Source of the DNA: an uncultured Verrucomicrobiota bacterium | Lineage (GTDB): Bacteria; Verrucomicrobiota; Kiritimatiellia; RFP12; UBA3636 | Direction of reading: 5' to 3' | Length of the DNA: 41,678 nt | Assembly (NCBI GenBank): GCA_946624575.1 | Contig: CAMOSH010000014.1 | Location: 1-41,678, forward strand | In this document: positions 1 through 8,960 of the stretch, in pieces | Layout of the letters: each line of letters starts with the position of its first letter | How positions within the stretch are numbered: position 1 is the stretch's first letter | Position numbers and translations under genes: made by a program | The notes under the pieces: model-generated | Database searches by the model: none | What the model saw: only the letters and a program-made list of their open reading frames with translations | What the model was told of the DNA's origin: nothing

Positions 1-238
1 TTCGGCGCAGGTGGGGAAGGCACCAGATCTGGCTCCCCACCTGCACTGCGGCCCCTTCACGGGGCCGCATGATCCCAGGGCTTCGGCGCAGGTGGGGAAA
101 GCACCAGATCTGGCTCCCCACCTGCACTGCGGCCCCTTCACGGGGCCGCATGATCTCAGAGTTTCGGCGCAGGTTGCCATGGATTCGCTTCAAATTCCCC
201 ACCTGCACTGCGGCCCCTTCACGGGGCCGCATGATCCA
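1..238. repeat. 81-bp tandem repeat, three copies, with nested hairpins
   Basis: Three head-to-tail copies begin at 1, 82 and 163 with an exact 81-bp period; the array may continue past the window edge. Copies 1 and 2 are nearly identical and copy 3 has a diverged centre. Each copy holds two inverted repeats. In copy 1 an 11-bp stem pairs 7-17 with 34-44, with the palindrome CCAGATCTGG inside its loop. An 8-bp GC stem pairs 48-55 with 61-68 around a TTCAC loop. The third copy overlaps the 3' end of the kinase gene and supplies its stop codon and last few codons. The GC hairpins lie just downstream of the operon end but have no T-tract, so they are not a canonical intrinsic terminator; mRNA 3'-end protection or a dispersed repeat element are alternatives. 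Confidence 0.9.
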
Positions 239-3200
239 CGAGAGCCTTGTCCAGCGCCCGGACAAAACTGTTCCACCGGGCGCGCTTGTCATCGTCCTGA
301 TCGAAAAACTCCATAATCCGGGAGCTTTCTGCCATGCAACCCTTGAGGAACTCGGCCTCTTTGATAGTCGCTTCGTCGGGATCGAGTTCAAGAAGGAAGT
401 CAAACACCAGAACGAACTGAGCGAAGGTGCCACTCACACGCTTCGCGCTTTGCCACAGCTCCGGCTCCCCCATGCTCGTCTTCAGGGCACCAAGCTGCTT
501 GTCGTGCATTTTGGAGAATCTCGCCTTCAGAAGATCGCGGTCGGCCTTGGCCTTCGCAAATTCGAGAATCGCGTCCTTCGCCGCCAGGCTTTTTACGCTC
601 TCAAGCCGTGCCCAATTCGGTGAAACCGCGAATTTCACGGTCTGCGTAGTGCCGCGGCCGCCGAACGAAACCTCCCTGGAATCGGGTTCGACAATGTTCG
701 CAATCTCCGCAGGGACTCCGTAAGCTTTCGCCTCTACGGTCGCCTGGGTCCGTGGAGTTCCGGAAAAACGCGCCTCCCCGCCGGCGGGAATGGACTTCGC
801 CATCCCGCCATCGACTGAAACCGACATCGGAAGCTTGCCGTCGTTCACAACAACAAGCACAGGATCAGGCTTGCTTTCCAGCCGGAGCGGTTCCGTCTTG
901 CGCCCTCCATGCCCGCCAATGGATATTCTGGCGCCTTTCGTTTCGTAATAATCCTCCGGATGATCTTGGGCCTCAAAGGAAAAATCGACCGTGCCGCTCC
1001 AGGGCGGGTAACTCATGGAATGCGACTGCCCGCCGGGCACCACAACTTTGGATATGCCAGAATTACCGGCTCCTTTCCTGATCGTCAGGACAACTGGCAC
1101 GTCAGACTGGTTCTCGAACCGAACTTCGTACTGCTTCGCGAGCAAATTCGCCAGCTCCGTGTATTTTGCTCGCAACTCCTGCGGAAGCGCGGCGTCCCCG
1201 CGTTTTTCGGACACCGCACGCACAGCTCTGTCATAGGCTTCCCTGCCGGAAATTTGCGCAATAGACCCTTCAATTGCCGCATATTCCGCCCTCTGACGAC
1301 GCTCCAGTTCCGCCTTTCTGCGCCGTTCAGCCTCCTCGGCCGCCTTTCTGCGCCGCTCCGCCTCCTCGGCCGCTCTTCTTTCAGCGGCGATTCTCTCCGC
1401 AATCGCGGTTTCCTGGCGGGAAATCAGATTTGCCAAATCCGCAATCGCCTTCTCCATTCGATTCGCCGCGTCGGTAAAACTACGATCCCCGGAGACCCCC
1501 TGAATGCGGAGCGCGTCTTCCCTGGCCGCACCTCCACTCTCTCGCAGGTTCTCCAATCCGCGCTTGCAGACAACAATATCCTCTTCAGTCCACGCCTTCG
1601 CCACATCGTCCAACAACATTTTCGCGGCATCGGCGATTCTACCGGCCTCATCGGAGAAAACGCCAACCGCAGCCTTGCGGCGCTCCTCCGCCTTGCGAAT
1701 TCGCTCCGCCTCCGCGGCCTTTTCCGCTGCAATTCGCTCCTCCTCCGCCTTGCGGCGAGCCTCCTCAGCCTTGCGAATGCGCTCCGCCTCCGCGGCCTTT
1801 TCCGCCGCAATTCGCTCCTCCTCCGCCTTGCGGCGAGCCTCCTCAGCCTTGCGAATGCGCTCCGCCTCCGCGGCCTTTTCCGCCACAATTCGCTCCTCCT
1901 CAGCCTTGCGGCGAGCCTCCTCAGCCTTGCGAATGCGCTCCGCCTCCGCAGCCTTTTCCGCCGCAATTCGCTCCTCCTCCGCCTTGCGGCGTGCCTCTTC
2001 CTCGGCTGCCTTACGAGCGCGCTCCGCCTCCGCGGCCTTTTCCGCCGCAATCCGCTCTTCCTCCGCCTTGCGGCGAGCCTCCTCAGCCTTGCGAATGCGC
2101 TCCGCCTCCGCAGCCTTTTCCGCGGCAATTCGCTCCTCCTCCGCCTTGCGGCGAGCCTCCTGCTCCGCCTCGTCCTCCGGCACAGGCTCCGGCTGCCACT
2201 GCTGCTCTGGCGGAGCGTTGTCCTGCGCCTCCAGATGTTTCTGGACGTACCACACCACCGCTACGGCAAAAATGCAGATGATTCCAACTATGATTGCCGC
2301 CGGCAAGTTCGACTTTTCACGGACTTCGCGAACTCCGGCACCCTTGCGAGGCCGCACAGTTCCGCCAGTCGACCTCGCCACATCCGGATGCATTCCAACT
2401 GCCGAAATCGTGCCGGAAACCGTCGGAGCAACCGTGGGAGCAACCGTGGGAGCAACAGTCCCGCCATCCGCCACCGCCGTCGGCGCCACAGTCCCGCCAT
2501 CCGCCACCGCAGTGGGAGCAACAGTACCGCCGTCCGCCACCGCAGTGGGAGCAACCGTACCGCCATCCGCGACCGCCGTGGGCGCAACAGTACCGCCATC
2601 CGCCACCGCAGTGGCACCTTCCGGCACGGCCGGAGGAACGACCGTGCCGACCTCGGTAGCTTCGGATTCGCCTTCTGGCTCCGCACCCTGTTTCTCCGCC
2701 ACAACTTCCGGCGGCGCCTCCCCTGCGTCTACGCGGCTCTGCGAAGTCCGCTCGGCCTCTCCGCCGCGCCCGGATTCCCCCGCCACGCGCCCGGAGCCCT
2801 CATCCCCGCCACCGCTAACACCGCCTCCACCGCCGCTTCCGCCGGAAGACTCCGCGCGCCCGCGCCCGGAGGAGGCGTCTTCCGGCTCGCGGGCGGATTC
2901 GCGCCCACGGTCGCCAAGAAGGTCGTCTGTGCTTTCGTCGAAAATGTTGGTGCCATCCGCCACCGCATCGCCGCCGACGATTTCGGTTTCCGTCTGGACC
3001 ACGACTCGCTCGCGTTCTGGCAATGCGCGTATGAGGGCGGCGACCTTGGCGGCGGATGACGCCCGATCCGCCGGATCGAGTTCCACGAGCCTGGCGATCG
3101 CCTTCCGCGCCTCGGGATACCAGTCCAGCGCCGAAAGGTCGGGCTTTTCGCCGCTGCGGGCGCGTTCGAACCAGGCGGCGTACGCCTCCGATCCGCGCGG

Positions 3201-4772
3201 AAGGCGCGGGTACGCGGTCGTCCCGGAAAGTGCCTCGAACAGGCAGATGCCCAGCGAATATATGTCGCTGCGGGCGTCGCCGCGCGTCGCGCTGCGGGCC
3301 AGTTCCGGCGCCATGTAGTCCGGAGTGCCGGGCAGCCCGCCGTTTGTCTGGGTTTCATCGGTCCGGACAATGCCCAGGTCCATCAGGCACGCCTTTTCCG
3401 GCTCCCCCGCCGGAAGATAGAGATTGGCGGGCTTGATGTCGCGGTGAACCACCCCCTCGCGGTGCAGAATGGCGAGTCCCTCCGCGAATCTCACGAACGC
3501 GGGAATGACCTCGCGCGCGGGGAGACCGTCGCGATGGTCAGCCTCCGCAAGCCGTTCCTTGAGCGAGGAGCCCGGCATGTGAGGCAGAAACGACATCACG
3601 AGAACGGGCATCCGGGTTTCCCGCCCGACCTCGAACGACTCCACGAACGAAACTATCCGGCTGTCGTGGAAGCGCTCCAGGGTGCGCGCCTCGCGCCAGA
3701 AACGGCCGTCGGAATCGGCGCGCGTCAGGAACTTCACGGCCACAGGGGTGCCGTCGCTTCCGCGCCAGGCCTTGTAGACCGCGCCGAAACCGCCCTTGCC
3801 CACGCACACCGAAAGCCGGTATGTGTCCTTTCCGCCGCGCAGTTCGCGCACCGTCACGGCGGAAAGCGCCTCCAGCATCTCCGCGTACGTGTGGAAGCGC
3901 CCCGCGCGGTCCGGCGACAGCCCCTTCTTCAGGACCTTCTGCACGTGGCGCAGCGCATGGACCCGAAGTGCGTCCACGTGGACCATGCGCGCGACTTCGC
4001 GGCTGTCGGCCTTGTTCCAGCGCCGGAAGAACTCCATCATCGACTGGTCGCCGACGGCGCCGCCGCGCGTGGAGTACGGCCTCCGCCCAGTCAGCGCCTC
4101 GTGGAAGAGCACCGAAAGGCTGAAGACGTCGGAGCAGGCGTCGCCGCGAAACTTCGGGTCGGGCCGGAAATCCGGATGGAAATCCGGAGCCATGTAGTCG
4201 TAGGTGCCCTGCATCGCCCCGGACTCGGTCGTGGTCTGGGCGCTCGCCGCAGCCTGCGCGATCTCGAAGTCGATGAGCTTCACGCCGCCGTCTTCGCAAA
4301 GAAAGACGTTGGACGGCTTGATGTCACGGTGGACGATCCCGTGCCCGGCCGCGCAGACCAGCGCCTCAAGGCAGGTGCGGACGACGTGAAGCGCCTCGGC
4401 GGCGTCGAGTCCGAGCGGTTCGCGCCGGAGGCGCTCTTCGAGGGTCTCTCCGCGAAGCAGCTCCATCACGACGACGTGCATGTCCTCGCCAAGCCCACCT
4501 TCCTGGGCGAAGCATCCCCAGTACCGCACGATGCCGGCGTGCCTGGAGGCGACGAGCGCGTCGGTGCGGCGCTTGAGCCGGCGATACGCCTTGTCCGGGT
4601 CGTCCCCGCGCACCGGCATGACCTTCAGCGCGACGACCTGTCCGGCGGACAGCCCCGGGAATGCACCGTCGCGGTCGCACGTGGCGGAGAAAAGCCTCCC
4701 CTGCCCGCCCTTTCCGGCGAGTTCGCCGACGACCGTGAAGTCGCCTATGCGTCTTTGGGAGGATTTGGCCAC
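219..4772 (-). CDS. Membrane-anchored Ser/Thr protein kinase with two tandem kinase domains
   Basis: This 1517-residue protein should phosphorylate Ser/Thr on proteins of this locus. Kinase 1 spans about residues 10-300: glycine loop GKGGQG at 20-25, lysine 50 in VALK, HRDIKPSN from 148, and DFE instead of DFG at 168-170. Kinase 2 spans about 318-590: GKGGFG at 325, lysine 347, HRDIKPAN from 443, DLG at 465-467 and APE at 488. A Gly/Ser-rich, Thr-rich linker (about 590-810) carries five 11-residue repeats. One transmembrane segment at about 824-843 is followed by an Ala/Glu/Lys/Arg coiled coil (870-1035) of 26-residue repeats, a helical domain shared with the neighbouring phosphatase (1037-1131), and a C-terminal beta-rich region that is probably extracytoplasmic. 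The start is GTG, 21 bp after the phosphatase stop, with no clear Shine-Dalgarno. Both nucleotide loops look intact; whether both domains are active is unknown. Confidence 0.93.
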   Translation of the reverse strand: MAKSSQRRIGDFTVVGELAGKGGQGRLFSATCDRDGAFPGLSAGQVVALKVMPVRGDDPDKAYRRLKRRTDALVASRHAGIVRYWGCFAQEGGLGEDMHVVVMELLRGETLEERLRREPLGLDAAEALHVVRTCLEALVCAAGHGIVHRDIKPSNVFLCEDGGVKLIDFEIAQAAASAQTTTESGAMQGTYDYMAPDFHPDFRPDPKFRGDACSDVFSLSVLFHEALTGRRPYSTRGGAVGDQSMMEFFRRWNKADSREVARMVHVDALRVHALRHVQKVLKKGLSPDRAGRFHTYAEMLEALSAVTVRELRGGKDTYRLSVCVGKGGFGAVYKAWRGSDGTPVAVKFLTRADSDGRFWREARTLERFHDSRIVSFVESFEVGRETRMPVLVMSFLPHMPGSSLKERLAEADHRDGLPAREVIPAFVRFAEGLAILHREGVVHRDIKPANLYLPAGEPEKACLMDLGIVRTDETQTNGGLPGTPDYMAPELARSATRGDARSDIYSLGICLFEALSGTTAYPRLPRGSEAYAAWFERARSGEKPDLSALDWYPEARKAIARLVELDPADRASSAAKVAALIRALPERERVVVQTETEIVGGDAVADGTNIFDESTDDLLGDRGRESAREPEDASSGRGRAESSGGSGGGGGVSGGGDEGSGRVAGESGRGGEAERTSQSRVDAGEAPPEVVAEKQGAEPEGESEATEVGTVVPPAVPEGATAVADGGTVAPTAVADGGTVAPTAVADGGTVAPTAVADGGTVAPTAVADGGTVAPTVAPTVAPTVSGTISAVGMHPDVARSTGGTVRPRKGAGVREVREKSNLPAAIIVGIICIFAVAVVWYVQKHLEAQDNAPPEQQWQPEPVPEDEAEQEARRKAEEERIAAEKAAEAERIRKAEEARRKAEEERIAAEKAAEAERARKAAEEEARRKAEEERIAAEKAAEAERIRKAEEARRKAEEERIVAEKAAEAERIRKAEEARRKAEEERIAAEKAAEAERIRKAEEARRKAEEERIAAEKAAEAERIRKAEERRKAAVGVFSDEAGRIADAAKMLLDDVAKAWTEEDIVVCKRGLENLRESGGAAREDALRIQGVSGDRSFTDAANRMEKAIADLANLISRQETAIAERIAAERRAAEEAERRRKAAEEAERRRKAELERRQRAEYAAIEGSIAQISGREAYDRAVRAVSEKRGDAALPQELRAKYTELANLLAKQYEVRFENQSDVPVVLTIRKGAGNSGISKVVVPGGQSHSMSYPPWSGTVDFSFEAQDHPEDYYETKGARISIGGHGGRKTEPLRLESKPDPVLVVVNDGKLPMSVSVDGGMAKSIPAGGEARFSGTPRTQATVEAKAYGVPAEIANIVEPDSREVSFGGRGTTQTVKFAVSPNWARLESVKSLAAKDAILEFAKAKADRDLLKARFSKMHDKQLGALKTSMGEPELWQSAKRVSGTFAQFVLVFDFLLELDPDEATIKEAEFLKGCMAESSRIMEFFDQDDDKRARWNSFVRALDKALVDHAAP
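1675..2165 (-). repeat. 78-bp coding repeats (kinase coiled coil)
   Basis: Inside the kinase gene, about six near-identical 78-bp units encode a 26-residue repeat of alternating Ala, Glu, Lys and Arg, with one unit carrying a short insertion. It should form a long charged single alpha helix or coiled coil just outside the membrane span. Such arrays can change copy number by slippage or recombination. Confidence 0.85.
2445..2609 (-). repeat. Five 33-bp coding repeats, Thr-rich linker of the kinase
   Basis: Residues 722-776 of the kinase are five copies of the 11-mer AVADGGTVAPT, followed by short VAPT units. The segment lies on the cytoplasmic side, between kinase 2 and the membrane. Each copy provides two regularly spaced threonines, plausible autophosphorylation sites for FHA docking (inference). 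Confidence 0.85.
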
Positions 4773-4793
4773 CGGTGGAGAGGAGCTAATGCG

Positions 4794-7757
4794 CTATTGC
4801 ACTACATTGCGCGCAGCATTGGACATTGAGCCAAGCCATTTTGGCGAAGGAGTTGCGGCATTGCCCCATTTCCATCCGCCGACGTTCCCGTTGTACCCGT
4901 TCGCCTTGAGCCAGCGCTCAAATGTTTCCAGATGTTCATTCGCAAGCCTTCGCATCGCCACTAACGCGTTGGCGAGCGCGACTTCCTTGACGACTCCTCC
5001 GGCTTTACCGGCGACGCAGGCGTCGTAGGCATCGCGGCATTTCCCGACAAGCGCGCGAGTCTCGGCGTCGGCGTCGCTCCGCACCGCCTTTTCCCACCCA
5101 GTGATGATGTCGCCTAACATTTCGTCGTTCGATCGGCCGTTCTCTGTCTTCATGAGCCATTCTTCGTTCACGCCGGCCTTTGACAGTTTCTTGCAAACAT
5201 CATTGGAAAAGATATTCTTCCGCTTGGCGAATTTTTCTAAGTCTCCGTTGTTCACGTCCTCTAGAAGATGCTCGAACCGTTTATCTTCGAGCTCGACCAG
5301 AGACCCGAATGTTTCCCTGCACTCGGCCTCCCAGGCCTGGAATTCCGCGACGGACGGCAATTTACCTTCGGCGAACGGAAAGACCGCGGTCGCCTCTCGA
5401 ATCCGGCGCTCCTCCTCCCGCGCCTTCCTCGCCGCCTTCTGCCGCGCGTCCTCGTCGCGCCTGGCGACGCGGTCGTTCAAATTCGCGAACGCGGCTTCGA
5501 CTTTGCGAGATTCTTCGGCGCGCGCGGCCTTTGCGACGGCAAGCCCCGCGTCGTCGCCCGGAAGCGCATCCTCCGCGGCGGCGAGCGCGGCGTCGAAATC
5601 CCTGAAAACGGCGTCGCGCTCGGTCTTAAGCGGCGCGGCGGGCTCCTCCGCGGCGTCGATTTTTTCTCGCAGCGCGGAAGCACGCTTCCGGAGCGCCTCG
5701 GCGGCGGCGGCGAGTTCCTTCGCCGCCCGCTCGCGCGATTCGGCGGCGATGCGTTCAACTGTCGCCTTCCTGCGCTTTTCTACAAACGCAGGAAGGTCTT
5801 GCGTCGCATCCTCTATTTTCGCGCAGGCCTCGGCAAATTGAGGCCTTTCGGCGACTCCGGGAACAAGCCTGGCACCATTGACAGCCTTGTTGCTACGGCG
5901 GTGCAGCGCGTCGCACTCGGCGCCAATGCCGTCCAGCTCTTCCAGCGACTGCGACGCCTCGACTTTCGCCTTCAGCTCGGCAGTGGCGGCGACGATTCTG
6001 CCGGCCTCGGCAACGAATGCGTCGAGCGCGGAAGCGATTTCGCGCTCCTTTGCAATCCGGGCGAGGGCCTTGCGCCGGGCTTCAAGCAGCCCCTCCATGT
6101 CAGCGCTAAGCTGCGCCAGCGCGTTCGTAGCATCGGCAAACGTCAGCGTTTCACCCACGCCTTCCGTATCACGGAACTTTTCGATGGCGCCTGAAAGTGA
6201 GCCCGCCATTTCCGAAATGCGGCTTTCGATGGTGCCAAGCGCGTCGTCCTGCGCGCCTCTGATGTCGGCGTCGATCGCCTTGGCGACACTGTTCGCTTCG
6301 ATGACGGCGGTCTGGAGCGCATTCGTGGCGGCGTTGAGAGCATTCTCCTTTGCAAGCTGACGATTGCGCTCCTCCTCCTCGGCAGCCTTTTCCGCCGCGA
6401 TTCGCGCCTCCTCCGCCTTGAGTCTGCTCTCCTCCTCCGCCTTCCGCTGCCGCTCCTGCAATTCCTGCTGCTGACTTTCCACCTCTTCCGCCTCCCGGCG
6501 AATCCGGCGCTCGTTCCAGGAATGTCCGCAGTACACGCCGGCGCAGATAACGGCAAGCGCCAAAACCGAAACGAGCGCCGGCACTTTCCAGCCACCGCGA
6601 CCCGCAGGACGCGACGCCTGCGCCGCGACATTCACGGCGGCGGGCGCTTTCGGCGCGGGAGCCTCCTCCTGCGCTTTCTCCGTCGGCGCCGCCGCAGGCG
6701 CTACCGGCGCGGGTGCGGGCAAAGGCGCTTCCGACGCCATCGGCACCGGAGCGGCGGCCGCCGCGTCCTCCTCGTCGTCATCCGGCAGGATGGACTCATC
6801 GTCCGGCGCCGGATTCGCGGCGCCATTCGCGCCACGCCCCGAATCCGTTTCCCCGGTCGTGGTCAGCTCTTCGCTGGCCGTGGTCTCCATGGTGGACATG
6901 GAGAGCGTCTCGCCGTCGGCGCGGCCGCGCTCGAAAAGCGACTTCATCTCCGCCGGCGCAAGCCGCGCGTGCACGGACCGCGGCCCCTGCTGCTGCTGCG
7001 CCCCTACGCGGAACACGACAACCGTCACGTTGTCCTTGCCGCCAAGTTCGTTGGCCCGGTCCACCAGGGCGTTGGCAGCGCCCTGCGGATTGCCGGCTGA
7101 CTGGCAGATCGCCGCGATTTCAGCGTCGTCCACCATGCGCGAAAGACCGTCGGAGCAAATGAGCACCCAGTCGCCTTCCTTCAAGTCAAACGGCGTTTCC
7201 TCCGTCTCCACCTGCGACTTCACGCCGACGGCCCGCAGAATCATGCTGCGGAACATCGGATTGAGCTGCCGCTCGTCCTTCACCCCGGCCATCTCCGCCA
7301 CGGAATGGTCGCGCGTGATCTGGACTATCTTCCGCCCGCGAACGCGATAGACGCGGCTGTCCCCCGCATGCAGCGCCGTCGCCTTCGAGGCGTCCGCCGG
7401 GTCGAGCGCCACCCCGACGAACGTCGAGCCGCACCCCTTCTTTCCCTGGGAGTCGGCGTAGTTCTTGATCCAGGAGCTTGCCGCGTCGACGCCCGCCCTG
7501 ATCGCGCGAATCCGGTCCGGCTGCGAGACTGGCGGATTGAATTTCGAAAAGCCGGGCACGAGCCCGGAAAGCGACTCTATGACGGCGCGCGAGGCGACTT
7601 CGCCGTCCTGCGCCCCCCCCATGCCGTCGGCCACGCAGAAGAAGCCCTGCTCCGGCCATTCGCCATGGGCGTCCTCGTTGTTCTTGCGGCGGCGGCCGAC
7701 GTCGGTCCTGACGCCGAACTTCACGTGTGAGAATCTTTTTGCGGTTTCGTCTGTCAT
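4794..7757 (-). CDS. Membrane-anchored PP2C-type Ser/Thr phosphatase
   Basis: The first 255 residues of this 987-residue protein form a complete bacterial PP2C (PPM, Stp1/PppA-like) domain: NEDA at 27-30, DGMGG at 44-48, CGSTF at 109, AGDSR at 131, CSDGLS at 201 and GGKDN at 239, which carry the metal-binding aspartates. It should reverse phosphorylation by the adjacent kinase. A Thr/Ser-rich stretch (284-307) and a Pro/Ala-rich linker lead to one transmembrane span (about 391-411). After this come a coiled coil and two copies of a helical domain (about 474-573 and 580-673), which also occurs once in the kinase, then a unique C-terminal domain. Typical Stp phosphatases are only about 240-270 residues, so the extracytoplasmic part is a large addition. 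The ATG start lies 9 bp after the upstream ATPase stop. Confidence 0.94.
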   Translation of the reverse strand: MTDETAKRFSHVKFGVRTDVGRRRKNNEDAHGEWPEQGFFCVADGMGGAQDGEVASRAVIESLSGLVPGFSKFNPPVSQPDRIRAIRAGVDAASSWIKNYADSQGKKGCGSTFVGVALDPADASKATALHAGDSRVYRVRGRKIVQITRDHSVAEMAGVKDERQLNPMFRSMILRAVGVKSQVETEETPFDLKEGDWVLICSDGLSRMVDDAEIAAICQSAGNPQGAANALVDRANELGGKDNVTVVVFRVGAQQQQGPRSVHARLAPAEMKSLFERGRADGETLSMSTMETTASEELTTTGETDSGRGANGAANPAPDDESILPDDDEEDAAAAAPVPMASEAPLPAPAPVAPAAAPTEKAQEEAPAPKAPAAVNVAAQASRPAGRGGWKVPALVSVLALAVICAGVYCGHSWNERRIRREAEEVESQQQELQERQRKAEEESRLKAEEARIAAEKAAEEEERNRQLAKENALNAATNALQTAVIEANSVAKAIDADIRGAQDDALGTIESRISEMAGSLSGAIEKFRDTEGVGETLTFADATNALAQLSADMEGLLEARRKALARIAKEREIASALDAFVAEAGRIVAATAELKAKVEASQSLEELDGIGAECDALHRRSNKAVNGARLVPGVAERPQFAEACAKIEDATQDLPAFVEKRRKATVERIAAESRERAAKELAAAAEALRKRASALREKIDAAEEPAAPLKTERDAVFRDFDAALAAAEDALPGDDAGLAVAKAARAEESRKVEAAFANLNDRVARRDEDARQKAARKAREEERRIREATAVFPFAEGKLPSVAEFQAWEAECRETFGSLVELEDKRFEHLLEDVNNGDLEKFAKRKNIFSNDVCKKLSKAGVNEEWLMKTENGRSNDEMLGDIITGWEKAVRSDADAETRALVGKCRDAYDACVAGKAGGVVKEVALANALVAMRRLANEHLETFERWLKANGYNGNVGGWKWGNAATPSPKWLGSMSNAARNVVQ

Positions 7758-7766
7758 GGCCTGATG

Positions 7767-8834
7767 TCAGTTGTGGGGGATTTCGATTCCGGAAAGAGCG
7801 GCCTCCTGCGCGAACGTCGGCGGATTGGCAAGCTCGAATGCGCCTTCCACCCTGCCGTCAGGAGCGACGCGCGCGGTACGCCACCGGCAGAGGTCCGAAA
7901 CGCGGTATTCGCCGCCTTCGAGCGGCAGCACCTCCGAAACGGCCACGATCTTGCGTGTGCCGTCGGAAAGGCGCGCCGTGTGCACCACGCCCTGCACGGC
8001 GCTGGCCACCTGGGCGCGCAGCGCGGCGAGCGGGATGTCGATCCCGGAGAGCAGGGCGCATGTCTCCAGACGCCGCAGGCAGTCAAGCGGCGAATTGGCG
8101 TGGATGGTGGACATCGATCCGGCGTGCCCCGTGTTGAGCGCCTGCAGCAGGTCCAGCGCCTCGCCGCCGCGGATTTCACCGACCACGATGCGGTCCGGGC
8201 GCAGGCGCAGCGCCGAATGCAGCAGGTCGCGGATCGTGACTTCGCCCTTCCCGAACTTGTCCGCCTTGCGCGTCTCGAAGGGCAGCACGTGCTCCTGCTG
8301 CAGCTGTAGTTCCGTGGCGTCCTCCAGCACGAGTATCCGCTCGTGCGCCGGGATGAACGACGAAAGCACGTTCAGGACCGACGTCTTGCCGGAGGACGTG
8401 GCCCCGGACACCATGATGTTCTTGTGGAGCCTGACCATCGCCGAAATCAGCGCCAGCCCCGCCTCCGAGACGCTGCCGAAGGAAAGCAGCTTTGCCGCGT
8501 CAAGCGTGTCGCGCTTGAACTTGCGGATGGCGACGGCCGTGCCCACGCGCGAAAGCGGCGGAATCACAGCGTGGACGCGCGATCCGTCCGGCAGACGCGC
8601 GTCGAGGCGCGGATTGGCCTCGTCGAGCGTGCGCCCGACGCTCTTGGCGATATTCGTCGCCGCGGCGCGCAGCGACGCCTCGCTGGGAAAGACGGCGGGA
8701 GTCTTCTCCAGCCGGCCCCGCCGCTCGACGTACACCGACGAGGGCCCGTTGATCAGAATTTCGGACACGCCTTCGTCCGCGAGATACTCGCGGACCGGAG
8801 CAAGAAACAGAACGAGAAACGAGTTGTCGGACAT
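7767..8834 (-). CDS. Second TadA/CpaF-type secretion ATPase, short form
   Basis: This 355-residue protein belongs to the GspE/TadA hexameric ATPase family. The N-terminal motif EYLADEGVSEILING begins near residue 16. The Walker A is GATSSGKTS, with a Walker B IVVGE and a GHAGSMSTIHAN histidine box. It lacks the roughly 200-residue N-terminal region found in the other TadA of this locus and has no FHA domain. It lies 9 bp upstream of the phosphatase and after the pilin-vWA gene. It may be a second motor, for example for retraction or for the fused pilins, or a stand-alone CpaF. The ATG start has no obvious Shine-Dalgarno. Confidence 0.92.
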   Translation of the reverse strand: MSDNSFLVLFLAPVREYLADEGVSEILINGPSSVYVERRGRLEKTPAVFPSEASLRAAATNIAKSVGRTLDEANPRLDARLPDGSRVHAVIPPLSRVGTAVAIRKFKRDTLDAAKLLSFGSVSEAGLALISAMVRLHKNIMVSGATSSGKTSVLNVLSSFIPAHERILVLEDATELQLQQEHVLPFETRKADKFGKGEVTIRDLLHSALRLRPDRIVVGEIRGGEALDLLQALNTGHAGSMSTIHANSPLDCLRRLETCALLSGIDIPLAALRAQVASAVQGVVHTARLSDGTRKIVAVSEVLPLEGGEYRVSDLCRWRTARVAPDGRVEGAFELANPPTFAQEAALSGIEIPHN

Positions 8835-8960
8835 GTTGGGAATTACCAGTTATGTTCAGAGGTCATTCGCCCGGACGAAAAAAGCGATGTGCGAATGGCA
8901 GGCGACAGTAAAAACGAAACGAACTTTCGCATCCTTTTGGCGAAAATCCCTACGAACATC
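8835..8960. other. 126-bp intergenic region with an inverted repeat
   Basis: This is the longest gene-free stretch within the minus-strand gene row. It contains a 7-bp inverted repeat (CATTCGC at 8864-8870 with GCGAATG at 8891-8897) and, on the minus strand just after the vWA gene, a weak 5-bp hairpin followed by five T residues. It could hold a weak terminator and a promoter or operator for the ATPase-phosphatase-kinase group. No good -35/-10 pair was recognised. Confidence 0.35.

Noticed and set aside
1-238. CRISPR array
   Set aside because: The units are contiguous 81-bp copies without variable spacers, and no cas gene is present.
11-316. Plus-strand 27-residue repeat peptide over the 81-bp repeats
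   Set aside because: The frame stays open because 81 is a multiple of three; inverted repeats and overlap with the kinase end fit a non-coding repeat better.
909-4829. Long plus-strand open frames (909-3059, 1504-3318, 3444-4829)
   Set aside because: They lie antisense to the kinase gene, contain no recognisable domain and arise from its repeats and high GC.
8843-8960. Leader peptide of about 30 codons before the short ATPase
   Set aside because: No properly spaced ribosome site and no attenuator structure with it.
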